Origin: a bacterium HR21
GTDB taxonomy: Bacteria; Bacteroidota; Ignavibacteria; Kapaibacteriales; HRBIN21
DNA length: 50,344 nucleotides
NCBI GenBank assembly: GCA_002898295.1
Contig: BEHX01000012.1
Span: 1-50,344, forward strand
Direction of reading: 5' to 3'
Part shown: piece after piece, positions 16,313 through 23,874 of the stretch
Numbering within the stretch: position 1 is the stretch's first letter
How the letters are laid out: each line of letters opens with the position of its first letter
The notes under the pieces: model-generated
The model's input: the letters and a program-made list of their open reading frames with translations, nothing else
Database searches by the model: none
What the model was told of the DNA's origin: nothing
Translations under genes and position numbers: made by a program

Positions 16313-17118
16313 GCCTGCGGGTGTTCTGGTGGGAGAGGATGCGGCGGGGTGCCGCCCTCCTCCTTGCCGTTGTTCTCGGGAACCTGACCGGAGAGGCACG
16401 AGAATTCGCCATCCTCGCGGCAGGGGCTCAGCGTCTGCCCGAGTGTGAGCTGAGAACGGCGGAGGGCACGGTGCTGCGGAGCAGCCAACTCTTGACAGGG
16501 CAGCCGGTTGTACTGGTGCCTTTCTACAGCCGGTGTCCGCACACGTGTTCGCTCCTCATGATAGGGTGGAGTGAGCTGGCTCGCCGGCTGAGAGGAGAGA
16601 ACGCGAAATGGGTCAGTATCTCCTTTGATCCCCGGGAGAGTGATGCGGATTTGCAGCAGTATGCCCGGCGGTGGGGATTGACCACGTGGCTGCTCCTCCG
16701 AGGGGATTCCGGCGTCGTAGCAGCTATGCTGGAGGCTCTCGGGATAAGTGTGCGCTGGGACTCAGTCGCGGGGGTCTACGAGCATCCGAACGTGGCGGCA
16801 GTGCTCACCCCGACAGGGCGTCTCAGCCGGCTGATTTTCGGTATCCGCCCGGAAGAGGGACAAGTCCGCCTAGCTCTGTGGGAAGCACAGCGGGAAGCGG
16901 CTGACGTGGGGATTGTCCGGGGATTCCTCCTGCGGTGCTTCCGCTTCGATGCACAGCAGCAGCGCTACGTGTTGGACTGGTCATTTCTGGTGCAAGTATG
17001 GGGTGGTCTCGCCTTCGTGTGCTCTCTCCTGCTCTGGATGCTGTGGGAAGTGCGGCGAAAGCCGGCGCCAGCACCTTTGGGTACCGGCGTGGACACTGGT
17101 GGCAGGAGCGCTGGATAG
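16297..17118 (+). CDS. SCO1/SenC-like copper chaperone, membrane anchored
   Basis: 273 residues. The start codon is undecided: ATG 16297 overlaps subunit I by 16 bases, while ATG 16339 gives a cleaner signal peptide (MRRGAALLLAVVLGNL). Thioredoxin-like fold with the SCO copper site CPHTC (Cys80, Cys84) and the distal His163 (YEHPNV). A C-terminal transmembrane helix (about 233-252, LVQVWGGLAFVCSLLLW) follows, which is less usual for SCO proteins but common in this lineage's oxidase operons. SCO proteins load copper into the CuA centre; the adjacent CuA subunit is the evident client. Confidence 0.85.
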   Translation: MGSALSLRVFWWERMRRGAALLLAVVLGNLTGEAREFAILAAGAQRLPECELRTAEGTVLRSSQLLTGQPVVLVPFYSRCPHTCSLLMIGWSELARRLRGENAKWVSISFDPRESDADLQQYARRWGLTTWLLLRGDSGVVAAMLEALGISVRWDSVAGVYEHPNVAAVLTPTGRLSRLIFGIRPEEGQVRLALWEAQREAADVGIVRGFLLRCFRFDAQQQRYVLDWSFLVQVWGGLAFVCSLLLWMLWEVRRKPAPAPLGTGVDTGGRSAG

Positions 17119-18500
17119 CGCGTCTGAGCCAGGCGCTCTCCTCGGTGGCAACGAATCCGCTCCGGCATTTGGAGTCGTTGAGCCTCTGGCTTCTTGTGCT
17201 GGCCACAGTCAGTGGAGTGTACGTGTTTTTTGCCTACCCGCTGAGCCCGTGGGAAGCATATCGGGCGGTGGCGGCATGGGCAGGGGTGAACGGCTTTCTG
17301 CGCAGCGTGCACCGCTACAGCTCTGACTGGCTGATGGTGACGGTCGTGCTCCACGGTCTGCAGATGGCACTTGAGGGCAAATTCCGGCGATGGGTCGAGT
17401 GGGTCAGTGGACTTCTCCTGCTGGGTGCCTTATGGGTCGTTGGGGTCACAGGTCTCATGCTGGTGTGGGATGAGCAGGCACAACTGCTCGGACTGCTCAG
17501 TGTGCGGCTGCTGGTGGGGAGCGGGCTTTTTGAGCCAGGCATTGCCCGGATTTTCTTCGCCACCCATCCTGAGGCATTGGGTGGGGTATTTCGGATTCTG
17601 CTCTTCGTGCACATCTTCCTGACGCTTCTCCTCCTCGGGGGGATCTGGCTCCACACCGTCCGGCTGGCACGTCCGCGTCTTGTGCCGCCTCGGGCGTTAC
17701 TGCTGTGGAGTACCACACTGGTCGCGGCAATGGCGCTGCTTTTCCCTGTGGAGAGTGGGCAGCAACTCAGTGCCCACATCCTGCCGGTGGAGGCACTGCT
17801 TGACCCATGGTATGGGGTTGGATTCCTGCTGCTGCGGATCCTGTCCCCGACTATGGTCTGCGTCGTGCTGGGAGTAGTTGGTGGAGGCTTGCTCCTGCTG
17901 CCGTTTTTGGAGCGGAGGAGGTGGAGACAGTATCCGCAGATTGATCGCGAGCGCTGCGACGCCTGTCAGCAATGTGTGCTCGACTGTCCATACGGGGCGC
18001 TGCAGATGCGGGAATGGGAGGGAAAGGTTGTGGCGGAGCTAAGTCCGGCACGGTGCGTCGAGTGTGGGATCTGTGTGGCATCGTGTCCGGAGCGGGGAAT
18101 TGTCTCTGCCGGGGTTCCCGACCTACCGGCTGTACGCCCTGGCAGTGTGTTGCTACTCCTCTGTTCCGGGATGCCTCTTCCGGGAGAGCTGCGGCGGGAC
18201 CCGTTCGTGGTGGTCTCTGTCCCATGTGTCGGCTCGGTTCACGCCGATGGGGTGCAGGAGTGGCTCCGACACGGCTGGGTTGCTGTGGTTCACTGTCAGC
18301 GCTGTGTCTACCGGTTCGGGGCAGATTGGCTGCGGCTGCGGTATAGCGGGCGTCGGCGTCCTCGCCTCCGACCAGGACAGATACGGCGGCTGTTCATCGC
18401 AGCGTTCTCGCCGTCCGTGTGGGGTGAACTCCAACGTTGGGTGCAGAGCGCAAGGAAGGAGACTGTCCATGGGGAAGCGCTTCCTCTTTCCCGAGAATGA
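16998..18500 (+). CDS. Cytochrome b / 2x[4Fe-4S] ferredoxin / MvhD-like fusion protein
   Basis: 500 residues from the ATG at 16998, which overlaps the SCO gene by 121 bases; GTG codons at 17019 and 17043 are alternatives. Residues 50-310 are a cytochrome b: paired heme ligands His105/His119 and His205/His219 (each 14 apart, as in b6-type cytochromes) and a DPWY box near 269 where quinol oxidases of the bc family have PEWY. Then come two ferredoxin clusters (Cys320/323/326/330 and Cys353/356/359/363, both CxxCxxCxxxCP). The last 120 residues resemble the delta subunit of methyl-viologen hydrogenase (MvhD), with Cys389, Cys410 and Cys433/436. The protein could couple the quinone pool to a Fe-S electron path. 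The fold assignment of the tail is tentative. Confidence 0.75.
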   Translation: MGWSRLRVLSPALDAVGSAAKAGASTFGYRRGHWWQERWIARLSQALSSVATNPLRHLESLSLWLLVLATVSGVYVFFAYPLSPWEAYRAVAAWAGVNGFLRSVHRYSSDWLMVTVVLHGLQMALEGKFRRWVEWVSGLLLLGALWVVGVTGLMLVWDEQAQLLGLLSVRLLVGSGLFEPGIARIFFATHPEALGGVFRILLFVHIFLTLLLLGGIWLHTVRLARPRLVPPRALLLWSTTLVAAMALLFPVESGQQLSAHILPVEALLDPWYGVGFLLLRILSPTMVCVVLGVVGGGLLLLPFLERRRWRQYPQIDRERCDACQQCVLDCPYGALQMREWEGKVVAELSPARCVECGICVASCPERGIVSAGVPDLPAVRPGSVLLLLCSGMPLPGELRRDPFVVVSVPCVGSVHADGVQEWLRHGWVAVVHCQRCVYRFGADWLRLRYSGRRRPRLRPGQIRRLFIAAFSPSVWGELQRWVQSARKETVHGEALPLSRE

Positions 18501-18999
18501 AACTGCCCAAGAGCTGACCGTACGGAGCTGGATGATCCGGGTGGCAACGGTGCTCCTTGGGAGCGCGCTCTTGTTGTGTGGTATCCCGTGGATTGGGAAG
18601 CGCCCTGCGGGCTTCTACGGTGGACAGTCCGGATGGATCGTGCTCAGCTGGGAGTACGTTCCCTCGCCTCTCGAAGTGGAGGAAAGCGGGGGACGGTTGC
18701 CACATATGCGGGGGGTCGGTGTGCGCATCGTCGTGCGCCGCGCAGCAGTGGAAGTCGTGCTCGTTCGGGGAGACTCTGATACGGTCTACACTCGCACCTT
18801 TGCCCCGCGCGGTGTACGAGGAGATGCTGCCGTGACAGTCGCTGAGGAGCTCCCGGTTGCGGCAGGGAACTACCGGGTGAGTTTCCGTGAGCTCTGTGAC
18901 TCCGGGCGAATGGAGCAGAGTCCGAGCTTCCCGGTGCGTCTGGGGGAGGTGGTACTGGTGGAGCTTGCCGAAGGGGGGTTCCGCCTCAAGCGACGGTAG
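18469..18999 (+). CDS. Membrane-anchored protein of unknown function in the NO-reductase-like operon
   Basis: 176 residues. The ATG at 18469 has a strong AGGAAGGAG site and overlaps the cytochrome b fusion by 32 bases. One transmembrane helix (about 22-42, VATVLLGSALLLCGIPWIG) follows a cytoplasmic head; the remaining 130 residues look like an extracytoplasmic beta-rich domain (many Val, alternating pattern). It ends the operon. I recognise no family. Position suggests a role in assembly or electron delivery of the complex, but nothing in the residues proves it. Confidence 0.7.
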   Translation: MGKRFLFPENETAQELTVRSWMIRVATVLLGSALLLCGIPWIGKRPAGFYGGQSGWIVLSWEYVPSPLEVEESGGRLPHMRGVGVRIVVRRAAVEVVLVRGDSDTVYTRTFAPRGVRGDAAVTVAEELPVAAGNYRVSFRELCDSGRMEQSPSFPVRLGEVVLVELAEGGFRLKRR

Positions 19000-19050
19000 A
19001 GCGGGGAGTGAGTAATTTCGCTGGCACTTGCTGCTTGGAGGCAGGAGCCT

Positions 19051-19476
19051 ATGGTGGCTGTGGTCATGGTGGTGTGCGGGTTTGGGATAGGAGCGCTGGC
19101 GCAGTCGGTGCCGGAGCCTGTCCACCAGCGGACGGCGCAGTTTTTCAAACTGCTCGCCGCCGGAGAAGTTGAGCGTGCCTATGGACAGCTGCTCCGAGGA
19201 AGTTCGCCGGAAGATTCTCTCCGGGCTGCACAGCTCTGGGAGCGGACACAACAGCTCCATGAGCGGTGTGGACTCCCGGTGGGATACGAAATCGTACGCT
19301 CGGCAACGCTGGGCAGGAGCCTTGTGCAGCTGACCTGCGTGGGATTGTACGGGCACTGCGTTGCCGGTTGGGAGTTGCTCTTCTACCGTTCGCCGCGTCG
19401 AGGCTGGATCGTCCTCCGAGTAGAGCTGCGGGAACAGCCCGAAGAGCTCTTCCCCGGCAACAATGGTAGGGAATAG
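19051..19476 (+). CDS. Secreted protein of unknown function (DUF4019/3887-like size and layout)
   Basis: 141 residues, signal peptide to about residue 18 (IGALAQ) and a strong GGAGG-containing ribosome site. The mature part is a small alpha/beta domain: helical start (VHQRTAQFFKLLAAGEVERA) followed by beta strands, the pattern of NTF2-like or DUF4019-type periplasmic proteins. Two Cys (in ERCGLP and GHCVAG) might form a disulfide. Lies 51 bases after the preceding operon gene and 45 before DoxX. No specific function can be assigned. Confidence 0.65.
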   Translation: MVAVVMVVCGFGIGALAQSVPEPVHQRTAQFFKLLAAGEVERAYGQLLRGSSPEDSLRAAQLWERTQQLHERCGLPVGYEIVRSATLGRSLVQLTCVGLYGHCVAGWELLFYRSPRRGWIVLRVELREQPEELFPGNNGRE

Positions 19477-19521
19477 CTCTGCGTCTTCTGCCGCCGGTAT
19501 GGAGCTGGAAGCGAGTGTGGG

Positions 19522-19938
19522 ATGAGACGCTGGCTTTCTTCCCCCCTGCTACCGGATGGGGCAGTCCTTCTACTGCGGCTCTGGCTCGGGGCGATGATGC
19601 TCTGGCACGGGCTGCCGAAATTCGGACGCATGGAGATGTTTCAGAAGCGTGTTGCGGAGCTCGGATTCCCGATGCCGGAGTTCTTCGCCTGGGCTGCGGC
19701 GCTATCGGAGACGCTCGGTGGGGTGGCACTCCTGCTCGGGCTGGGACTGCGGTTCGTACTGCCGTTCGTCTTCGTCACAATGGTGGTGGCGGCATTCGGG
19801 GCGCATGCGGCGGATCCCTTCGCTCGTAAAGAGCTGCCGTTGACGTATGCGGTTCTGGGTGCTGCTCTCTGGCTCCTTGGAGCGGGTCGGTGGAGTCTGG
19901 ATGCCTGGCTTTCACGCCAGAAGGTGCTGCAACGATGA
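19522..19938 (+). CDS. DoxX family membrane protein
   Basis: 138 residues with four predicted helices. The family pattern is visible: LLLRLWLGAMMLWHGLPKFG in helix 1, ETLGGVALLLGLGLRF in helix 3 and a C-terminal LGAGRWSLD. DoxX proteins range from the small subunit of a thiosulfate:quinone oxidoreductase to redox-stress partners; the subclass cannot be told here. It overlaps rpiB by 4 bases (ATGA). Confidence 0.85.
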   Translation: MRRWLSSPLLPDGAVLLLRLWLGAMMLWHGLPKFGRMEMFQKRVAELGFPMPEFFAWAAALSETLGGVALLLGLGLRFVLPFVFVTMVVAAFGAHAADPFARKELPLTYAVLGAALWLLGAGRWSLDAWLSRQKVLQR

Positions 19939-20375
19939 GGATTGCCCTGGCATCAGACCACGCGGGGTTTGCGTATAAAGAGCGGCTCCGGCAGCTCTTA
20001 CAGGAGGCCGGGCATGAGGTTTTCGATTACGGCGCCCATTCGGAGGAATCGAGTGATTACCCGGATTTTGCTGTCCCGGCAGCGCAAGCGGTTGCCCGAG
20101 GGGAAGCCGAGTACGGTATTCTCATCTGTGGCAGTGGGGTTGGTGTGAGCATCGTCGCCAACAAGATCCCTGGGGTACGAGCAGCGAACTGCTGCAGCGA
20201 GGAAATGGCGCGCCTGAGCCGCCAGCACAACGATGCCAACGTCCTTACCTTCGGGGCTCGGTTAGTCTCCTTCGAGGATGCCTGGCGTATGGTGCAGGTA
20301 TTTCTGTCCACTCCCTTCGAAGGCGGGCGGCATGCCCGGCGGGTGGAGAAGATCCATCGGCTGACTGGGCAGTAG
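19935..20375 (+). CDS. rpiB: Ribose-5-phosphate isomerase B
   Basis: 146 residues, full length for RpiB. It interconverts ribose-5-phosphate and ribulose-5-phosphate in the pentose phosphate pathway. Visible: N-terminal IALASDHAGF with the substrate-binding Asp8-His9, catalytic Cys65 in ILICGSGVGVSI, and NDANVLTFGAR. The ATG overlaps the DoxX stop; bshB1 starts two bases after the stop, so the three genes are probably one transcript. Confidence 0.92.
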   Translation: MRIALASDHAGFAYKERLRQLLQEAGHEVFDYGAHSEESSDYPDFAVPAAQAVARGEAEYGILICGSGVGVSIVANKIPGVRAANCCSEEMARLSRQHNDANVLTFGARLVSFEDAWRMVQVFLSTPFEGGRHARRVEKIHRLTGQ

Positions 20376-20377
20376 CG

Positions 20378-21121
20378 ATGGAAGCAGTTGATGTCCTCGC
20401 TGTCGGGGCGCATCCGGATGATGTCGAGATGTCCTGTGGGGGCACCCTCATCAAGCTGGTGCGGGAAGGCTGGCGAGTCGCAATTGTGGATTGCACCCGC
20501 GGGGAGTTCGGAAGCCGTGGAACGGTAGAAGGCCGCGCTCGGGAAGCTGCTGAAGCTGCAGCAATCATCGGCGCGGTTGCCCGCGAGAATCTCGCTCTGC
20601 CGGATGGCTCGATCACGGTAACACCCGAGGCTGTGGAAGCGCTCGTCCGGCTCTTCCGGCACTATCGCCCACGGATTGTGCTCTTCCCGCCCCCGTTTGA
20701 ACGTCACCCGGACCATGAACAGGTCCACCAGTTGGTGCGCCGGGCGTTCTTCCACAGCGGGCTGGCAAAGCTCCAGACACGGGGTCCCGACGGGCAGCTC
20801 CAGCAGCCGTATCGCCCACGGTTGCTCTTCTGCTACATGCAAGCCTACGAGTTCCAGCCGAGCTTCTATGTGGACATCAGCGATGTCTATGAGCAGAAGG
20901 TCCGTGCTGTACAAGCGCATGCCTCCCAGGTCTATGTGCCGGGGGTTTCGCCGGAGAACGAACCGGAGACGGTGCTCTCACGTCCGGAGTTCTGGGAGCT
21001 TCTGGAGCTGCGAGCACGCTACTTTGGCTCCCGGATTGGCGTGCGGTACGCAGAGGCGTTCCTCGCGCTGACTCCGCTCGGGGTGCCCACGCTTGGGGTC
21101 TGGTTGCAGCAGCGGGATTGA
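20378..21121 (+). CDS. bshB1: Bacillithiol biosynthesis deacetylase (PIG-L/LmbE family)
   Basis: 247 residues. It removes the acetyl group from GlcNAc-malate, the second step of bacillithiol synthesis. Zinc-site motif AHPDDVEM (His12, Asp14, Asp15) and the second HPDHEQVH motif are intact; FGSRGT and the C-terminal FGSRIGVRYAEAF are typical of BshB1 rather than the wider LmbE family. The DUF547 gene on the other strand ends one base beyond this stop codon. Confidence 0.88.
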   Translation: MEAVDVLAVGAHPDDVEMSCGGTLIKLVREGWRVAIVDCTRGEFGSRGTVEGRAREAAEAAAIIGAVARENLALPDGSITVTPEAVEALVRLFRHYRPRIVLFPPPFERHPDHEQVHQLVRRAFFHSGLAKLQTRGPDGQLQQPYRPRLLFCYMQAYEFQPSFYVDISDVYEQKVRAVQAHASQVYVPGVSPENEPETVLSRPEFWELLELRARYFGSRIGVRYAEAFLALTPLGVPTLGVWLQQRD

Positions 21122-21122
21122 G

Positions 21123-21929
21123 TCACGATCCCCGGGATCGAGATTTCGACTGGAGCAAAGGCTTGATGGGGCGAGCGGGAGAAGGCGCATAGCGGGCGAT
21201 CGTTTCCCCATCGAAGTTGAGGAAGCGCACCTGGAGGTCGCGGCGTCGCGCGGCGATGAAAGCCGCGACAGCAGGTTCGGCATACTGTGCAACGGTGTGG
21301 AGAAGCGATTTCCCGTCCCGCTCGAAGTCGGCTCGGTACCATGCCAGCAGTGGGGAAAGCCAGAGCGTATTGGTTTCCGCATCGAGGAGGCAGCCGCGTG
21401 CGGAGCGCAGGAACGCTCGAGCGGTGGCAACCAGCTGACGGCGCAGGGCGGCTGCCGTGAATGCCCGTCGGGACAGAGGTGGGAAGCCCCGGGTGATTCC
21501 CCCGGCACCGAAGTGGAGGAGCGGTTCACCGAAGCGCTGGAGCCGCAGCCGGAGGGTCACAAGAGTGTGTTCCTCCCCGGCAATGCAGAATGTGTCGGCA
21601 CGCGCCAGAGAGTCGAGCGCCTCAAGGCTGAGGTAGCGCAGTCCCGGTCGCCGCACCAGGAGGGCAACCCCACAGGCATTGTAGGCATTGAGCCAGAATG
21701 CCATCTGTGCCTCCCGGGATGCCGTCTCCGGGCGAGCCTGCGCCAGACTCTCCAGGTAGTGCTCAAAGCGCGGGTCCTGAGCGATACCCACAACGTCGAG
21801 TCGTCCTGCCCAGACGTACTGCTGCAGGAGGCTATCCCAGGGAGCGTGGAAGGTATCGGGGAGGGACGATGTGCCCGCTACCGGTAGGCTGAGCACAACG
21901 GTGGCGATCGCTGGCAGACCCCACCCCAT
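21123..21929 (-). CDS. DUF547 secreted protein
   Basis: 268 residues with a signal peptide (about 1-20). The DUF547 hallmark FWLNAYNACGVALL lies at about 83-96, followed by the HFGAGGITRGFPPL and ARGCLLDAETN blocks. The family has a papain-like (transglutaminase-type) fold with an unclear role. A Cys at the NAYNAC position could be relevant but is not an established nucleophile. Last gene of the sigma factor-lipA-DUF547 run; 36 bases separate it from lipA. Confidence 0.85.
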   Translation of the reverse strand: MGWGLPAIATVVLSLPVAGTSSLPDTFHAPWDSLLQQYVWAGRLDVVGIAQDPRFEHYLESLAQARPETASREAQMAFWLNAYNACGVALLVRRPGLRYLSLEALDSLARADTFCIAGEEHTLVTLRLRLQRFGEPLLHFGAGGITRGFPPLSRRAFTAAALRRQLVATARAFLRSARGCLLDAETNTLWLSPLLAWYRADFERDGKSLLHTVAQYAEPAVAAFIAARRRDLQVRFLNFDGETIARYAPSPARPIKPLLQSKSRSRGS

Positions 21930-21965
21930 GGTGCATGCCTCTGCGTGGTGGCACAGCTGTGCTAT

Positions 21966-22868
21966 TTATGCGGTGGCAACGTGGCGTTCGGCGTGGTACG
22001 AGCTGCGCACCAGTGGTCCCGATTCAACGTGCTCAAATCCCAGCTCCAGCCCGATACGGCGCAATTCAGCGAACTCCTCCGGCGTGACGTAGCGCTCAAC
22101 GGGCAAATGGTTCGGGGTCGGTTGCAGGTACTGCCCGAGCGTTAGAATATCTACCCCGACACGGCGCAAGTCCTGCATGACAGCGATGACTTCTTGGAGG
22201 GTTTCGCCCAGACCGAGCATCAGCCCAGTTTTGGTTCGCATTCCCTGCCGTTTGGCTTCCTCCAGCACGCTCAGCGTCCAGTGATACTTGCCCTGGGGGC
22301 GGACGCGGCGGTAAAGGCGCGGGACGGTCTCGGTATTGTGCCCCAAGATGTCCGGGCGGGCATCGATGACGAGCTGGAGGGCTTCCTTCTTGCCTTTGAA
22401 GTCGGGGATGAGGACCTCGACGGTGACGCCCGGGCACAAGCGGCGAATCTCTTCAATGGTGCGAGCAAACCAGCGGGCGCCTCCGTCGGGCAATTCGTCC
22501 CGGTTGACGGAGGTGACTACAGCGTGGCGGATGCCCATCTGGCGGACCGCTTCGGCAACCCGGCGAGGTTCGTCTGGATCAACAGGCAGGGGACGTCCTG
22601 TTTTGACAGCGCAGAAGCCGCACGAGCGCGTGCACGTATCGCCCAGGATCATGAAGGTAGCTGTCCCAGCACCCCAGCATTCGGCGATGTTCGGGCAGCG
22701 AGCTTCCTCGCAGACGGTGTGGAGTGCCTTTGCCCGCATCATCTGCTTGAGCCGGACGTAGGTTTCCCCACCGGGGGCACGGACTTTGAGCCATTCCGGA
22801 CGTCGAGGGCGCTCGGGAGGGGGAGGGGGATCGACGAGGGGCAAGTGGATGAGGGTCGGGGTTTCCAT
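21966..22868 (-). CDS. lipA: Lipoyl synthase
   Basis: 300 residues, radical SAM enzyme that inserts two sulfurs into octanoyl-protein. Auxiliary cluster Cys53/58/64 ([12 protein letters not shown]), radical SAM cluster Cys79/83/86 (CTRSCGFC) and the C-terminal RSSY motif needed for sulfur donation are all present. A proline-rich stretch ([11 protein letters not shown]) precedes the fold. It starts 7 bases after the sigma factor stop, so both are likely on one message. Confidence 0.95.
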   Translation of the reverse strand: METPTLIHLPLVDPPPPPERPRRPEWLKVRAPGGETYVRLKQMMRAKALHTVCEEARCPNIAECWGAGTATFMILGDTCTRSCGFCAVKTGRPLPVDPDEPRRVAEAVRQMGIRHAVVTSVNRDELPDGGARWFARTIEEIRRLCPGVTVEVLIPDFKGKKEALQLVIDARPDILGHNTETVPRLYRRVRPQGKYHWTLSVLEEAKRQGMRTKTGLMLGLGETLQEVIAVMQDLRRVGVDILTLGQYLQPTPNHLPVERYVTPEEFAELRRIGLELGFEHVESGPLVRSSYHAERHVATA

Positions 22869-22875
22869 CAGCGGA

Positions 22876-23739
22876 TTAGCCCAGGTAGATGCGCAGCTCC
22901 TGGACTTGCCGCATGTGCTTGAGGCGGCGCAGTGCTTTCTCCCGCAGCTGGCGGACGCGTTCCCGCGTCAGGTTGAACTTCTCGCCGATTTCCTCCATCG
23001 TCAGCTGCGGGTAGCCGTCCAGCCCGAAGGAATAGCGCAGGATTTCTGCCTCCCGCTTCGGCAGCCGGTTCAGTAGGGCACGGATTTCCTGCCGCAGTGA
23101 TTCCTGCATGACGGCAGCATCCGGCGGGGGTTCGTCTTCGTTGGGAACGACATCGAGCAAGCGGCTATCCTCTCCCTGCACGAAGGGTGCATCCACGGAG
23201 AGATGCTTCCCTGAAAGGCGCAGGGTTTCAGCAACCTCCTCCGGGCTCATGTCCAGCTCTTCGGCAAGCTCCGCTGGGGTGGGTTCCCGCTCGTACTGCT
23301 GCTCCAGCTGGCTGTACTTGCGGCTGATTTTGTTGAGCGCACCCACGCGATTGAGCGGGAGCCGGATCAGGCGTGCCTGTTCTGCCAGCGCTTGCAAGAT
23401 GGACTGGCGAATCCACCAGACGGCGTAGGAAATGAATTTGAAGCCTCGCGTCTCATCGAAACGCTGGGCAGCTTTGATCAAGCCCAGATTCCCTTCGTTG
23501 ATGAGGTCGCTGAGCGAGAGCCCCTGGTTCTGGTACTGCTTCGCGACGCTGACCACGAAGCGCAGATTGGCCTTGACCAATTTCTCGAGCGCTTTCTGCC
23601 CTTCAGGACCGCCCTTTTTGATCTGGCGCGCTAGCTCGATTTCCTCCTCCGGGGTCAGCAGTTCGTATTTGCCAATCTCTTGCAAGTAGCGGTCTAGCGA
23701 GGGGCTTTCGCGGTTCGTATACTGGCGAGTAATGCGCAT
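22876..23739 (-). CDS. rpoD: Primary (housekeeping) sigma factor, Bacteroidota type
   Basis: 287 residues from the ATG at 23739 ([16 protein letters not shown]), which matches the usual N-terminus of this group; an in-frame ATG 39 bases upstream is less likely. There is no region 1.1. Region 2 ([20 protein letters not shown], then [12 protein letters not shown]) binds the -10 element; region 4 carries the helix-turn-helix [20 protein letters not shown]. Region 3 is well conserved. The group recognises TTTG/TAnnTTTG-type promoters in Bacteroidota. The 135-base leader contains a strong hairpin. Confidence 0.92.
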   Translation of the reverse strand: MRITRQYTNRESPSLDRYLQEIGKYELLTPEEEIELARQIKKGGPEGQKALEKLVKANLRFVVSVAKQYQNQGLSLSDLINEGNLGLIKAAQRFDETRGFKFISYAVWWIRQSILQALAEQARLIRLPLNRVGALNKISRKYSQLEQQYEREPTPAELAEELDMSPEEVAETLRLSGKHLSVDAPFVQGEDSRLLDVVPNEDEPPPDAAVMQESLRQEIRALLNRLPKREAEILRYSFGLDGYPQLTMEEIGEKFNLTRERVRQLREKALRRLKHMRQVQELRIYLG

Positions 23740-23825
23740 GGATAGAGCCCGCACTGGTGGGACTTGCCTTGACAGCACCGCATAGGACGGAGAGGCGCTC
23801 GGAGCTATTGTGCTGGGCTGTCGGA

Positions 23826-23858
23826 GGGGGTGCTCCCGGGTACAACGAGAGCACCCCC
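23826..23858. other. Perfect 10-bp hairpin between the Ig-repeat gene and rpoD
   Basis: GGGGGTGCTC (23826-23835) pairs exactly with GAGCACCCCC (23849-23858) around 13 bases. It lies downstream of the Ig-repeat gene and upstream of rpoD on the minus strand. No T-run follows on either strand, so it could be a Rho-assisted terminator, an attenuator or a leader structure for rpoD. Confidence 0.5.
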
Positions 23859-23874
23859 ACAGCCCATGGGAGCA

